Assembly: GCF_041897535.1 (NCBI RefSeq)
Contig: NZ_CP169217.1
Location: 3,162,001 to 3,226,000, forward strand
From: Methylomicrobium lacus_A
Lineage (GTDB): Bacteria; Pseudomonadota; Gammaproteobacteria; Methylococcales; Methylomonadaceae
DNA: 64,000 nucleotides
Reading direction: 5' to 3'
Shown here: positions 26,753 to 34,982 of the stretch, one piece after another
Layout of the letters: every line of letters begins with the position of its first letter
Position numbering within the stretch: the stretch's first letter is position 1
Position numbers and translations under genes: made by a program
The notes under the pieces: model-generated
Databases searched by the model: none
Seen by the model: the letters and a program-made list of their open reading frames with translations, nothing else
Told to the model about the DNA's origin: nothing

Positions 26753-27196
26753 TTATTCGTCCTTCAGTCTCGCAAGCGTTGCGCTCAGCCGTTGCAACGC
26801 TTGCTGCAACCGAATGTCCCGGATGTCATCTACCTGATGCCTGAGCATCGCGATTTTTTCCGCCGAAGGCAGATTCGCTTTGCTTTCGGGACGCGGGCTC
26901 GCGCCGATTTGATCGGCCAAAATGCGGATCTGCAGTTTTTCGAATGCGTAATTCTGCGCCTTGCCGGCCGTTTGCAGAATGTCCTGTTTCAAAAAACGCA
27001 ATTGCGAAGCCCACGCCGCCGAGTCGGTATACAGCAGCAGTGTATTCTCATGCACCACGCAATGCAGCACATGGCCCGCCAAGGATTGCGGCAGTTCGGC
27101 GCGGATGCGCCGGAGCAACGCTTGTTGTTGTTCCAGACGGCCGAGGTACACGGCCAAGGTGCGGTTTTGGAAAGATTGTGCTAGTTTGAAAGCCAT
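26753..27196 (-). CDS. dciA: DciA-family (DUF721) protein
   Basis: This 147-residue basic protein has an N-terminal DUF721-like domain: LRRIRAELPQSLAGHVLHCV, ENTLLLYTDSAAWASQLRFL and LQIRILADQIG. The tail is charged and helical. DUF721 includes DciA, which helps load the replicative helicase in bacteria without DnaC. Lying next to lpxC and converging on it is common in gammaproteobacteria. The 9-base gap between the two stops leaves no room for separate terminators. Confidence 0.8.
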   Translation of the reverse strand: MAFKLAQSFQNRTLAVYLGRLEQQQALLRRIRAELPQSLAGHVLHCVVHENTLLLYTDSAAWASQLRFLKQDILQTAGKAQNYAFEKLQIRILADQIGASPRPESKANLPSAEKIAMLRHQVDDIRDIRLQQALQRLSATLARLKDE

Positions 27197-27422
27197 CAGT
27201 CAGGGAGGCGCGAATGCGGGTTAAAATGAGCGCGGCCCGTTCAGTGCCTGTCTCAGTTTCAAGATCACCCCATCATAGGGTAGCGCGACGTCCCGAGTCA
27301 ATAGCATGCCGTTTTGAAAAGGGCGCCATGCATCTCAGGAACCCGGCCTGCTTGCATTTATCTAATTGCTTCATTTACCAAGGTTATCCGTATCGGATGG
27401 CTTATCGATCAGGGGAAGTTCA

Positions 27423-27872
27423 ATGAGGATGACGCAATCATTATCTCTGCCGGTTTTGCTGCTGGCCGGATGTTCGACCCTGCCGATGGGGCCGAGCGTG
27501 CTGGTGCTGCCGGGCTCGGACAAATCGTTCGAGCAATTTCGCGCCGATGATACGCGGTGCCGGCAATATGCTTTCGCGCAGACAGGCGGCGTCACGCCAA
27601 GCCAGGTCGCAACCGAGAGCGGTGTCGGCAAGGCGGGAGCGGGCACGATTTCCGGTTCGGAGACCGCCCGCGCGACCGGCTACGAAGCCCAGCAGCGTTA
27701 CGACATGGGCTATATCCAATGCATGTATGCTTACGGTAACCAGGTGCCGGTCAGCGGCGCTTTTGCTGATGAAACGCCTGATGCCGGACAATACCCGGAA
27801 GCGTCCTATCCGCTGCCTGGAATGCAGGCGCCGGCATTGCCGCCAGATGAAGCCCGGAGCAGAAATCCATGA
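27423..27872 (+). CDS. Small putative lipoprotein
   Basis: From the ATG at 27423 (AGGGGAAG seven bases upstream) the 149 residues begin with a lipoprotein signal: LPVLLLAGC, with cysteine around residue 17. The mature part contains FEQFRADDTRCRQYAFAQTG, a Gly/Ala/Ser-rich stretch GVGKAGAGTISGS, then AQQRYDMGYIQCMYAYGNQV. This resembles short envelope proteins annotated as glycine-zipper family in gammaproteobacteria. The function is unknown. The next gene begins 22 bases later and also encodes a putative exported protein. Confidence 0.75.
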   Translation: MRMTQSLSLPVLLLAGCSTLPMGPSVLVLPGSDKSFEQFRADDTRCRQYAFAQTGGVTPSQVATESGVGKAGAGTISGSETARATGYEAQQRYDMGYIQCMYAYGNQVPVSGAFADETPDAGQYPEASYPLPGMQAPALPPDEARSRNP

Positions 27873-27894
27873 ACAATTTAGAGGAGAAGCAGAG

Positions 27895-28431
27895 ATGAAA
27901 CGCTTGCTCAAGCTGGCCGTGGCAACGGGAATGCTGCTGGTCATTCAGGGTTGCTACTATTATGGCCCTGCGGGGGGCTATTACGGCTATGACTCTTATT
28001 ATCCCTCGTTTGGAATCGGTTATGGTTATGGGAGTTATGGCTATTGGCCGTATTCCTATTACAGTTATCGGCCTTATTATTCCTACGGTTATTGGCCTTA
28101 CTACTATGGCGGCGGAGGTCGTTACTATGGGGGAGGACATGGCGGACACTACTGGCAAGGCGGAGGCGGCGGCCATCATTGGGACGGCGGTTGGGGACAT
28201 GGCGGCAGACCGGGCGGAGAACACGACGGCGGTCACTCTTGGGGCGGACGTTCAGGGGGCGATGGCGGCTGGCATTCGGGGCAGGGAGGAAGTGTCGGCG
28301 GCGGCCATCAATGGAGTGGCGGCAGTCCTCGTGAGGGCGGTGGCTTTCGCTCCAGTCCGGGCGCCTCATTCGGTCGCGGAGGCGGCGGCCATCATTTTGG
28401 CGGTGGACGCGGCGGTTCGGGGCGGCGCTAA
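27895..28431 (+). CDS. Gly/Tyr/His-rich lipoprotein of unknown function
   Basis: From ATG 27895 (ribosome site GAGGAGAAG) the 178 residues start with a lipoprotein signal ending MLLVIQGC. The mature protein is of extreme low complexity: a Tyr/Gly/Pro/Ser/Trp half (YYGPAGGYYGYDSYYPSF and on), then a Gly/His half with repeated GGGHGGHYW, GGHHWDGGWGHGG and GGGHHFGGG. No domain is recognised. The histidine clusters could bind metal, which would fit the cation exporter two genes downstream. That link is inference; a structural envelope role is equally possible. Confidence 0.75.
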   Translation: MKRLLKLAVATGMLLVIQGCYYYGPAGGYYGYDSYYPSFGIGYGYGSYGYWPYSYYSYRPYYSYGYWPYYYGGGGRYYGGGHGGHYWQGGGGGHHWDGGWGHGGRPGGEHDGGHSWGGRSGGDGGWHSGQGGSVGGGHQWSGGSPREGGGFRSSPGASFGRGGGGHHFGGGRGGSGRR

Positions 28432-28468
28432 GGCCTAAGCCGGTTTGAATACACATAAGGAGGAGGCG

Positions 28469-28915
28469 ATGAAACTCGGAAGATATACTACCGCGGGTGT
28501 TTTGCTACTTTTAGCGGCTTGCAGCATAGATGCGTTGGCGCATGGCGGCGTTTATTGGGGCTGGGGCCATCCGGGATTCAGCTTTTATTTTGGCGTTCCT
28601 TTTTTATATCCGCCGTATTACTATCGTCCCTATCCTTATCAACCCTATTATTACCCACCCGCCTATCAGCTACCGGTGCCGCCTGCCTATATCGAACCGC
28701 GAAGAAATCCGGCCTATGGCGCGCAGAATTGGTCTTACTGCCCCAGCGCTGACGGCTATTATCCGAATGTAACGGACTGTCCGGAAGGCTGGCAGAGCGT
28801 CAGGCCTTATCCTGATGGACAGGCGCCCGGCTACTGGTATTACTGCGACGAACCTGCCGGCTATTATCCTTATGTCGGTCAATGCGCTCGGCCTTGGCGG
28901 CAGATCAATCCATAG
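28469..28915 (+). CDS. Pro/Tyr-rich exported protein of unknown function
   Basis: This 148-residue protein has a strong ribosome site, AGGAGG. Its signal can be read as a lipobox (LLLLAAC) or as signal peptidase I (cleavage after SIDALA). The first half is a Tyr/Pro run (YPPYYYRPYPYQPYYYPP). The second half has four cysteines within two similar modules: SYCPSADGYYPNVTDCPEGW and YYCDEPAGYYPYVGQCARPW. The paired C-x(n)-GYYP-x(n)-C-x-W pattern looks like an internal duplication, perhaps two disulfide-bonded loops. Proteins of this appearance are common in betaproteobacteria and methanotrophs but have no known role. Confidence 0.75.
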   Translation: MKLGRYTTAGVLLLLAACSIDALAHGGVYWGWGHPGFSFYFGVPFLYPPYYYRPYPYQPYYYPPAYQLPVPPAYIEPRRNPAYGAQNWSYCPSADGYYPNVTDCPEGWQSVRPYPDGQAPGYWYYCDEPAGYYPYVGQCARPWRQINP

Positions 28916-28950
28916 CCGATTTCACAAAAAACAGACCCAGGATTTTCCTT

Positions 28951-29916
28951 ATGCATGCTCGTACCATCGGTCTTTTGCAACATGACCACAACTTTGCGTT
29001 GATCAACAAAAAAGGCGAAAGACGCACCCGGCAGGTGCTGGCGCTATCGATCGTGACGATGGTGCTCGAAATCGTCGCGGGCTTAAAGCTGGGGTCGATG
29101 GCATTGCTTGCCGACGGCTGGCATATGGGAACGCATGTGGCGGCATTTTTGATTACCTTGCTCGCCTACCGCTATACGCGCGCGCATCTTCACGATGAGA
29201 CTTTTGCCTTCAGTTCCGGCAAAGTCGGCGTGCTCGGCGCATTTGCCAGCTCGATCGCGCTCGGCATCGCGGCATTGCTGATGCTCGTCGAGTCAGGCAA
29301 CCGGTTTTTTCACCCGCACGCAATTCATTTCGATGAAGCGATCGCAATCGCCGGCATCGGTTTGGGAGTTAATCTGATTTGCGCTTTGTTGCTGAAAGAT
29401 CATCACCATGTTCACGATCATCATGGCGACCCTCATGTCCATCACGACCACGATCATCATCATGACCATAACCTGAAGGCGGCTTACCTGCATGTGCTGG
29501 CGGATGCGTTGACGTCGCTGCTGGCGATCGCTGCCCTGGTATTAGGCAAGGTTTACGGCTGGGGCTGGCTCGATCCGGCCATGGGCGTGGTCGGTGCTAT
29601 CATCATTACCCGCTGGTCTTACGCGTTGGTCAAGGAAACCAGCCCGGTCCTGCTCGATGAGAGCTTAGCTTCCGATTACCGTCAGGCGATTGTCGAGCGG
29701 ATCGAAAGCGATGCCGATAACCGGGTTGCCGATCTGCATATTTGGCGGATCGCGCCGAATCATTATGCGCTGATTGTGTCGATTGTGACCCATGATCCGA
29801 AAAATCCGCAGCATTACAAAAATTTGTTGAAAAAATTCAATAGGCTGGGAGGACTGAATAAATTGTCGCATGTCACCGTGGAAGTGACGCGCTGCCGTGA
29901 CACGGACTGCGCCTAG
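28951..29916 (+). CDS. dmeF: Cation diffusion facilitator, DmeF-type Co/Ni exporter
   Basis: From ATG 28951 the 321 residues form a six-helix CDF transporter. The first metal-site helix has SMALLADGWHMGTHVAAFLI and the second AYLHVLADALTSLLAIAALV, giving the paired His/Asp transport site. Between helices 4 and 5 (about residues 150-175) lies a loop of some 14 histidines (DHHHVHDHHGDPHVHHDHDH). This layout matches DmeF, which exports Co(II)/Ni(II), more than ZitB. A typical CDF C-terminal domain follows (HIWRIAPNHYALIVSI). No DmeR repressor gene is adjacent. Confidence 0.85.
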   Translation: MHARTIGLLQHDHNFALINKKGERRTRQVLALSIVTMVLEIVAGLKLGSMALLADGWHMGTHVAAFLITLLAYRYTRAHLHDETFAFSSGKVGVLGAFASSIALGIAALLMLVESGNRFFHPHAIHFDEAIAIAGIGLGVNLICALLLKDHHHVHDHHGDPHVHHDHDHHHDHNLKAAYLHVLADALTSLLAIAALVLGKVYGWGWLDPAMGVVGAIIITRWSYALVKETSPVLLDESLASDYRQAIVERIESDADNRVADLHIWRIAPNHYALIVSIVTHDPKNPQHYKNLLKKFNRLGGLNKLSHVTVEVTRCRDTDCA

Positions 29917-30093
29917 TGGTAGCCGGACAGCAAACAGTTTTGACGAAAAGAACACTTAAATCTGCTAAACTTAAATAAACATTATGATGTGGGTGTGCAA
30001 AAACAGCATCATTTTGTGGGTAGAGCGAGTCCGCGTCTTTAAGTCATCGACTCAGATGTTGTTCACTGCAACGCAATCAGGCGAAATAGAGCT

Positions 30094-32259
30094 ATGGAGA
30101 ATGCCGTACTGTCCATCTTATCCAGGGTTGATCTCAACAATCTGCCGGTCGTACCGAAGGTCTTGCTTGATCTGATCAGGGTCACCCAGCGTGTCGAGGT
30201 CAATTTTAAGGAATTGGCGAGTATCATTGGCCAAGATGCCAGTTTGAGTTCGAAGGTGCTGGCGGTCGCCAATTCTTCCTATTATCGGCAATGGGGAGAG
30301 ATCACCGACTTAAATCGAGTGATCATTGTTTTAGGCTTGTCCACCGTAAAAACCATTGCGATCACCCGCTCTGTGCAACAGTATTTTTCTCAAATGCCGC
30401 GGGCAAATCATGATTCCCTCGAGCTTATCTGGTACCGCTCGCTAACCTGCGCTCATCTCGCGCACAAATTGGCAAAATTGACGGCTTATCCGTTTCCGGA
30501 GGAAGCTTATTTGACCGGTTTGCTGCATAGAATTGGCCAATTGGTTTTATTGGACTGTTTTCCGCAAGACTACCCGCTATTTCTGGCGCAGCACCTGGAC
30601 GGAAGGGAAGGTGAACTTGAAGGGCAATTGTTTGGCGCCCGGCATAATGAAATTGGGGGACAGCTGATTGAAAGTTGGAATCTTCAGTCTTTTATCTCCG
30701 ATGCGGTGTGTCGTCAGTATCAAGCATTCGATCAGGTCGCCGATAGCGCCCCATTGGTAAAAATCATCAACCTTGCCGGCCAAATTGCCAGCATCGACAC
30801 AGCCGACAGGCAGGACGTATTGGATTTGGCCGATAGGCTATTCGGTATCAATGAGCCCTTGCTCGACGATATGCTCGAAGAAGTCGTCCACTCGGTTCGG
30901 CAATCTGCGGATGAACTCGGGATAATGGTGGTCCATGCCGAAGGCAAGGGGTTAAAGTGCCTTACCCTCGTACAGCAAAGGGAGACGATTCGGGGCAGCC
31001 TAGGGGAGCGCATCAAATCCATGATGCTGTCGACCGCGGTGCGGCAGCAATTGGATGCGTCCCCGGAATTGAATCACGTTGTTGGCGTTATTCAGAAAGA
31101 CTTGTGCGCCTTATTCGGCTTTCAGGTCGCCGCTGTTTTTCTGTTCCGATCTGAAACGAATGACCTAGTGGGAGTGGCCAGACACCCGGAAGAGGATTTT
31201 CGATGGTCATCGGTGATCATTAGCCTATCTCCGGATCGAAGCTTGCTTGCTCAGTGCTTTTTGCAAAGGCGCCTCCTGCATTCGTTCGAGGCGGGTTCGC
31301 AGCCCAGCATGTCCGTCGTGGATCGGCAAATTTGCCACATGTTGGGTGCCGAAGGGCTGATGTTGATCCCGCTGTATGAAGGCGAGAAGGACGTTGGCGT
31401 CGTCGCTGCCGGTCTCAGTCAATCCGACGCGCAGGCGATGGCGTCAAAAGCCGAATTTATGCTGCTTTTTTCGAGGGAGGCGGCGCGCGCGCTGCTGAAT
31501 CTCAGTTCGAGCGAGCGGACGACCCTGCAAAAACTGGAAGAGATGCGTGAAAATTACCGCTTGCAGGCCAAAAAATTGGCGCATGAAGCCAGCAATCCGC
31601 TCAGTATCATTCAAAACTATCTTTATTTGCTTGCGCAAAGATTGGGCGGCGAAAATGCCAATGAAATCAGAATCATTCAGGATGAAATGGACAGGGTTGG
31701 CAAATTGTTGTCGAGTTTGCCAGATATGATCGACGATATGCCGAATGATGAATCCGGCAGGGTCGACGTCAATGCGCTGATCATTGACTTGGGAAAACTT
31801 TTTCAAACCGGCCTGTGTGCCTTACGTGGAATCAACATCGATCTGAAGCTGGATCATGCCATACCCTCGGTATTCATCAGTCAAAACAAGCTGAAACAGC
31901 TATTGATCAACCTGATAAAAAACGCACTGGAAGCCTCAAGGCCGGGTAGCAAAATAACGATCGCGACCCGAGATAACGTTGACTTCGGGAGCGGCGGATT
32001 GATCGAGATCAGGGTCGAAGATGAAGGCCCGGGTCTGCCTCAGGAAGTTTTGCGGCAATTATACGCTCCGGTGGTTAGCAGCAAGGGTAACAATCACGCA
32101 GGGCTTGGCCTGACAATCTGTAAGTGCCTGATCGATGAATTAAAAGGCATGATACGCTGCGATTCATCCGCGGCGACCGGTACGGTTTTTCATGTTTTTC
32201 TACCGCGAGCCCCTACAAATCCGATCGAAAAATGTAACGGTGAATTGTCATGCTTTTAG
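30094..32259 (+). CDS. HDOD-GAF sensor histidine kinase
   Basis: The 721 residues divide into three parts. An HDOD output domain (about 10-230) has LPVVPKVLLDLIRVTQ, IIGQDASLSSKVLAVANSSY and TGLLHRIGQLVLLDCFP. A GAF-like sensor occupies about 330-470. The histidine kinase at the C-terminus has H-box LAHEASNPLSIIQNYLYLL with His497, N-box LINLIKNALEAS, G1 VEDEGPGLP and G2 GLGLTICKCLI. No membrane helix is present, so it senses an internal signal. The stop overlaps the next gene, a response regulator, by 10 bases, so the two are a cognate pair. The signal is unknown. Confidence 0.9.
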   Translation: MENAVLSILSRVDLNNLPVVPKVLLDLIRVTQRVEVNFKELASIIGQDASLSSKVLAVANSSYYRQWGEITDLNRVIIVLGLSTVKTIAITRSVQQYFSQMPRANHDSLELIWYRSLTCAHLAHKLAKLTAYPFPEEAYLTGLLHRIGQLVLLDCFPQDYPLFLAQHLDGREGELEGQLFGARHNEIGGQLIESWNLQSFISDAVCRQYQAFDQVADSAPLVKIINLAGQIASIDTADRQDVLDLADRLFGINEPLLDDMLEEVVHSVRQSADELGIMVVHAEGKGLKCLTLVQQRETIRGSLGERIKSMMLSTAVRQQLDASPELNHVVGVIQKDLCALFGFQVAAVFLFRSETNDLVGVARHPEEDFRWSSVIISLSPDRSLLAQCFLQRRLLHSFEAGSQPSMSVVDRQICHMLGAEGLMLIPLYEGEKDVGVVAAGLSQSDAQAMASKAEFMLLFSREAARALLNLSSSERTTLQKLEEMRENYRLQAKKLAHEASNPLSIIQNYLYLLAQRLGGENANEIRIIQDEMDRVGKLLSSLPDMIDDMPNDESGRVDVNALIIDLGKLFQTGLCALRGINIDLKLDHAIPSVFISQNKLKQLLINLIKNALEASRPGSKITIATRDNVDFGSGGLIEIRVEDEGPGLPQEVLRQLYAPVVSSKGNNHAGLGLTICKCLIDELKGMIRCDSSAATGTVFHVFLPRAPTNPIEKCNGELSCF

Positions 32260-34790
32260 ATTCAAGTCTCATCTCTCGAATAGCCGTTTCAGACAGCGCC
32301 CTGGGCGGGGTGATCGAACTTTTGATCGTCGATGATGAAAAGCTGGCGCGAGACAGTTTGCGCCAGGTTTTTGAGTTGGACGGGCATAAAGTGGCCGTGG
32401 CGCCCAGCGGCCGCGCGGCCATCGACCTTTTAAACACGCATCCGGTGGAACTGGTTTTACTGGACCTGAACATGCCGGACTTAAACGGATATGATGTGTT
32501 GAAGCATATCGCCGACATGATGCTGAATACGCAGGTGATCGTGCTTAGCGGCGAAGCCGGCTTTGCCGAGGCACGGCATGTCCTGCGCTATAATTTTGTT
32601 CATGACTTCATTAAAAAGCCCTATGACGTCAAGGCGTTGAAAAATACGGTCGCGAAAGCGCAAAAAATTATCCATTTGCAAGATGAAAACCAGCAGATTT
32701 TGAGCCGGCTTCATCATTCGGAGCAAATGCACCGGTTTTTTGTGGAAAATTCTCCGGACATCATTTTTTTGATGAATGAGGACGGAAATTTTACTTATTT
32801 GAATAAGGCGGCAGAGCACTTGTTGGGCTGTGCGCTGGCCGAAATGACAGGAAAGCATTATTCGCAGGTGGTCTATCAGGAAGACTGGAAAAAAGCCGAA
32901 GCGGTATTCAAAAGCAACGGTCTTTGCCATCATCCTGTAACTACCCAGTTACGCTTGCAATGTCAAAATGGGGAAGGGGTAAAGTATGTTGAAATTACCT
33001 CGATGGACATTAATCCGCATTCGATCGATTTGTTTAGCTTGGCTCATGGTCAAGCCAATGCGCTGCCAAGAGTTTTTGGCGTAATCAGGAACATTCATGA
33101 GCGGAAACTGGTTGAAAACGATCTTTGCAAGCTGTATCACGCGATGGACAATAGCCCGAATCTGATTTTCATCACGAATCGGAATGGCATTATCGAATAT
33201 ACCAACCGTAAAATCACCGAAACGACGGGCTATTCTTCGGAAGAAGTCATCGGTAAAACGCCCAAGATTTTCAGCTCCGGCTTCTCGGCGGACAGTTACA
33301 TGATTTTGTGGGATACCATCTCGTCAGGGCAGGTCTGGCGAGGCGTTTTGAAAAACCGGAAAAAATCCGGAGATCTGTATTGGGCCCGGGAGTCTATCGC
33401 GCCGGTGATTAATTCGGAAGGCGAAATCACCCACTATGTCGCGATTCAGGAGGACGTGACCGAAGCGCTGCAATTGACCGAGAAGTTGTCCTATCAAGCC
33501 AGCCATGATGCGTTGACGCAACTGATTAACCGGCAGGAGTTTGATCGGCGCCTCGAACGCGTCGTCGCCTTGACGGACAACGGCACGGCGCAACATGCCT
33601 TGTGCTATATCGATCTCGATCAGTTCAAGATCGTCAATGACACCTGCTGCCATGCGGCCGGAGACGAGCTACTCAGGCAAATCAGCAACCTGTTTTCGAC
33701 AGTGATCCGGCGCAGCGATACGCTCGCGCGTCTGGGCGGCGACGAGTTCGCGATCTTGATGGAAAATTGCCCGCTCGAAGCGGCGGTGGCGGTGACCGAC
33801 AAAATTCATCAAGCGGTCGAACAATTCCAGTTTTTTTGGCAAGACAAAAGTTTCCGGATCGGCGTCAGCATCGGCCTGGTGATGGTCGATTTATGCAAAG
33901 GCGGCGCCGACATTCACATGAAGCAGGCCGATATGGCCTGTTTCACGGCCAAGGAAGCCGGTAGAAACCGGACGCACATTTATCGGGATGATGACAAGGC
34001 GCTGGTGCAACACCACGGCGAGATGAATTGGGTGGTTCGGATCAATAATGCGCTGGAACAGGATCTTTTTTGCCTTTATACGCAAGATATCGTGCCGCTC
34101 GGCGCCGATGAAGGCGAGCACTGCGAAATTCTGCTGCGGATGAAGGACAATAATGACAATATCGTCACGGCGAATGCTTTTCTGCCGGCCGCGGAACGTT
34201 ACCAATTGGCCACCAAAATCGATCGCTGGGTGATTCGCCATGTGTTCGACTATTTTACCGAGCATCGCAAACGCCTGGAACGTTTGTCGTTGTGCTCGAT
34301 CAATCTTTCCGGCGCCAGTCTGAGCGATCCTGGTCTCTTGGGTTTTATCGAAAGCGAGTTTGTCAGAACGGCGATGCCGCCTGCGAAGGTCTGTTTTGAA
34401 ATTACCGAAACCGCGGCGATCGCGAACCTGACGCTCGCGACCGATTTCATGAACCGCCTGAAAGAATACGGCTGCAAGTTTTCACTGGATGATTTTGGCA
34501 GCGGCTTGTCTTCATTCGCCTATCTTAAGCATATGCCGGTCGATTTTTTGAAGATCGACGGATTTTTCGTGAAGGATATCGAGCACGATTCGGTCGATCT
34601 GGCGATGGTCAAATCGATCAACGATATAGGCCATGTGCTCGGCAAAAAAACGATTGCCGAATTTGTCGAAAATCAGGTGATCCTGCAAACCTTAACCGGT
34701 TTGCAAGTCGATTATGCGCAAGGCTATTTCACCGGCAAGCCCAAGCCTCTTCACGAGGAGCAAGCGCCTTGCCGGCCTGCGTCCGGATGA
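32250..34790 (+). CDS. Response regulator with PAS-PAS-GGDEF-EAL (c-di-GMP turnover)
   Basis: The 846 residues begin with a receiver domain (about 23-145): DDE at 28-30, phospho-acceptor Asp72 in LLDLNMPDLNG, Lys in FIKKPYD. Two PAS domains follow (FVENSPDIIFLMNEDGNFTY; MDNSPNLIFITNRNGIIEY). The GGDEF domain is intact (RLGGDEFAILME). The EAL domain has EILLR instead of EALLR but keeps its glutamate and the later residues: NLSGA, FEITET, DDFGSGLSS, LKIDG and AQGYFTGKP. Both cyclase and phosphodiesterase activity are therefore possible. It probably receives phosphate from the overlapping upstream kinase. Confidence 0.93.
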   Translation: MLLDSSLISRIAVSDSALGGVIELLIVDDEKLARDSLRQVFELDGHKVAVAPSGRAAIDLLNTHPVELVLLDLNMPDLNGYDVLKHIADMMLNTQVIVLSGEAGFAEARHVLRYNFVHDFIKKPYDVKALKNTVAKAQKIIHLQDENQQILSRLHHSEQMHRFFVENSPDIIFLMNEDGNFTYLNKAAEHLLGCALAEMTGKHYSQVVYQEDWKKAEAVFKSNGLCHHPVTTQLRLQCQNGEGVKYVEITSMDINPHSIDLFSLAHGQANALPRVFGVIRNIHERKLVENDLCKLYHAMDNSPNLIFITNRNGIIEYTNRKITETTGYSSEEVIGKTPKIFSSGFSADSYMILWDTISSGQVWRGVLKNRKKSGDLYWARESIAPVINSEGEITHYVAIQEDVTEALQLTEKLSYQASHDALTQLINRQEFDRRLERVVALTDNGTAQHALCYIDLDQFKIVNDTCCHAAGDELLRQISNLFSTVIRRSDTLARLGGDEFAILMENCPLEAAVAVTDKIHQAVEQFQFFWQDKSFRIGVSIGLVMVDLCKGGADIHMKQADMACFTAKEAGRNRTHIYRDDDKALVQHHGEMNWVVRINNALEQDLFCLYTQDIVPLGADEGEHCEILLRMKDNNDNIVTANAFLPAAERYQLATKIDRWVIRHVFDYFTEHRKRLERLSLCSINLSGASLSDPGLLGFIESEFVRTAMPPAKVCFEITETAAIANLTLATDFMNRLKEYGCKFSLDDFGSGLSSFAYLKHMPVDFLKIDGFFVKDIEHDSVDLAMVKSINDIGHVLGKKTIAEFVENQVILQTLTGLQVDYAQGYFTGKPKPLHEEQAPCRPASG

Positions 34791-34875
34791 CAAGCTGAGA
34801 TTTCGCCGCGTTGTTAAGGCGGGCCGTTGCGGCGTGCAAAACCTGCCGTGCATCAATGATTTCGGGCTTTTGAGC

Positions 34876-34904
34876 TTTACTGTGATCGGCAAATCAAGTA
34901 GCAT
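34876..34904 (+). promoter_or_regulatory. Possible promoter of glnS
   Basis: TTTACT at 34876-34881 and TAGCAT at 34899-34904 are 17 bases apart, about 80 bases ahead of the glnS ATG. The match is moderate. Confidence 0.3.
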
Positions 34905-34982
34905 TTGAGGTTGCCAAAAACATTCCGATAACTCGTGCTTGCCTAATCTGCGCGACACGATAAAACCTGAAGCCAAGAGTTC

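Noticed and set aside
28044..28334. Arg/Leu-rich alternative frame inside the Gly/Tyr-rich lipoprotein gene
   Set aside because: Low-complexity DNA gives open frames in several registers; only the annotated frame has a signal peptide and ribosome site.
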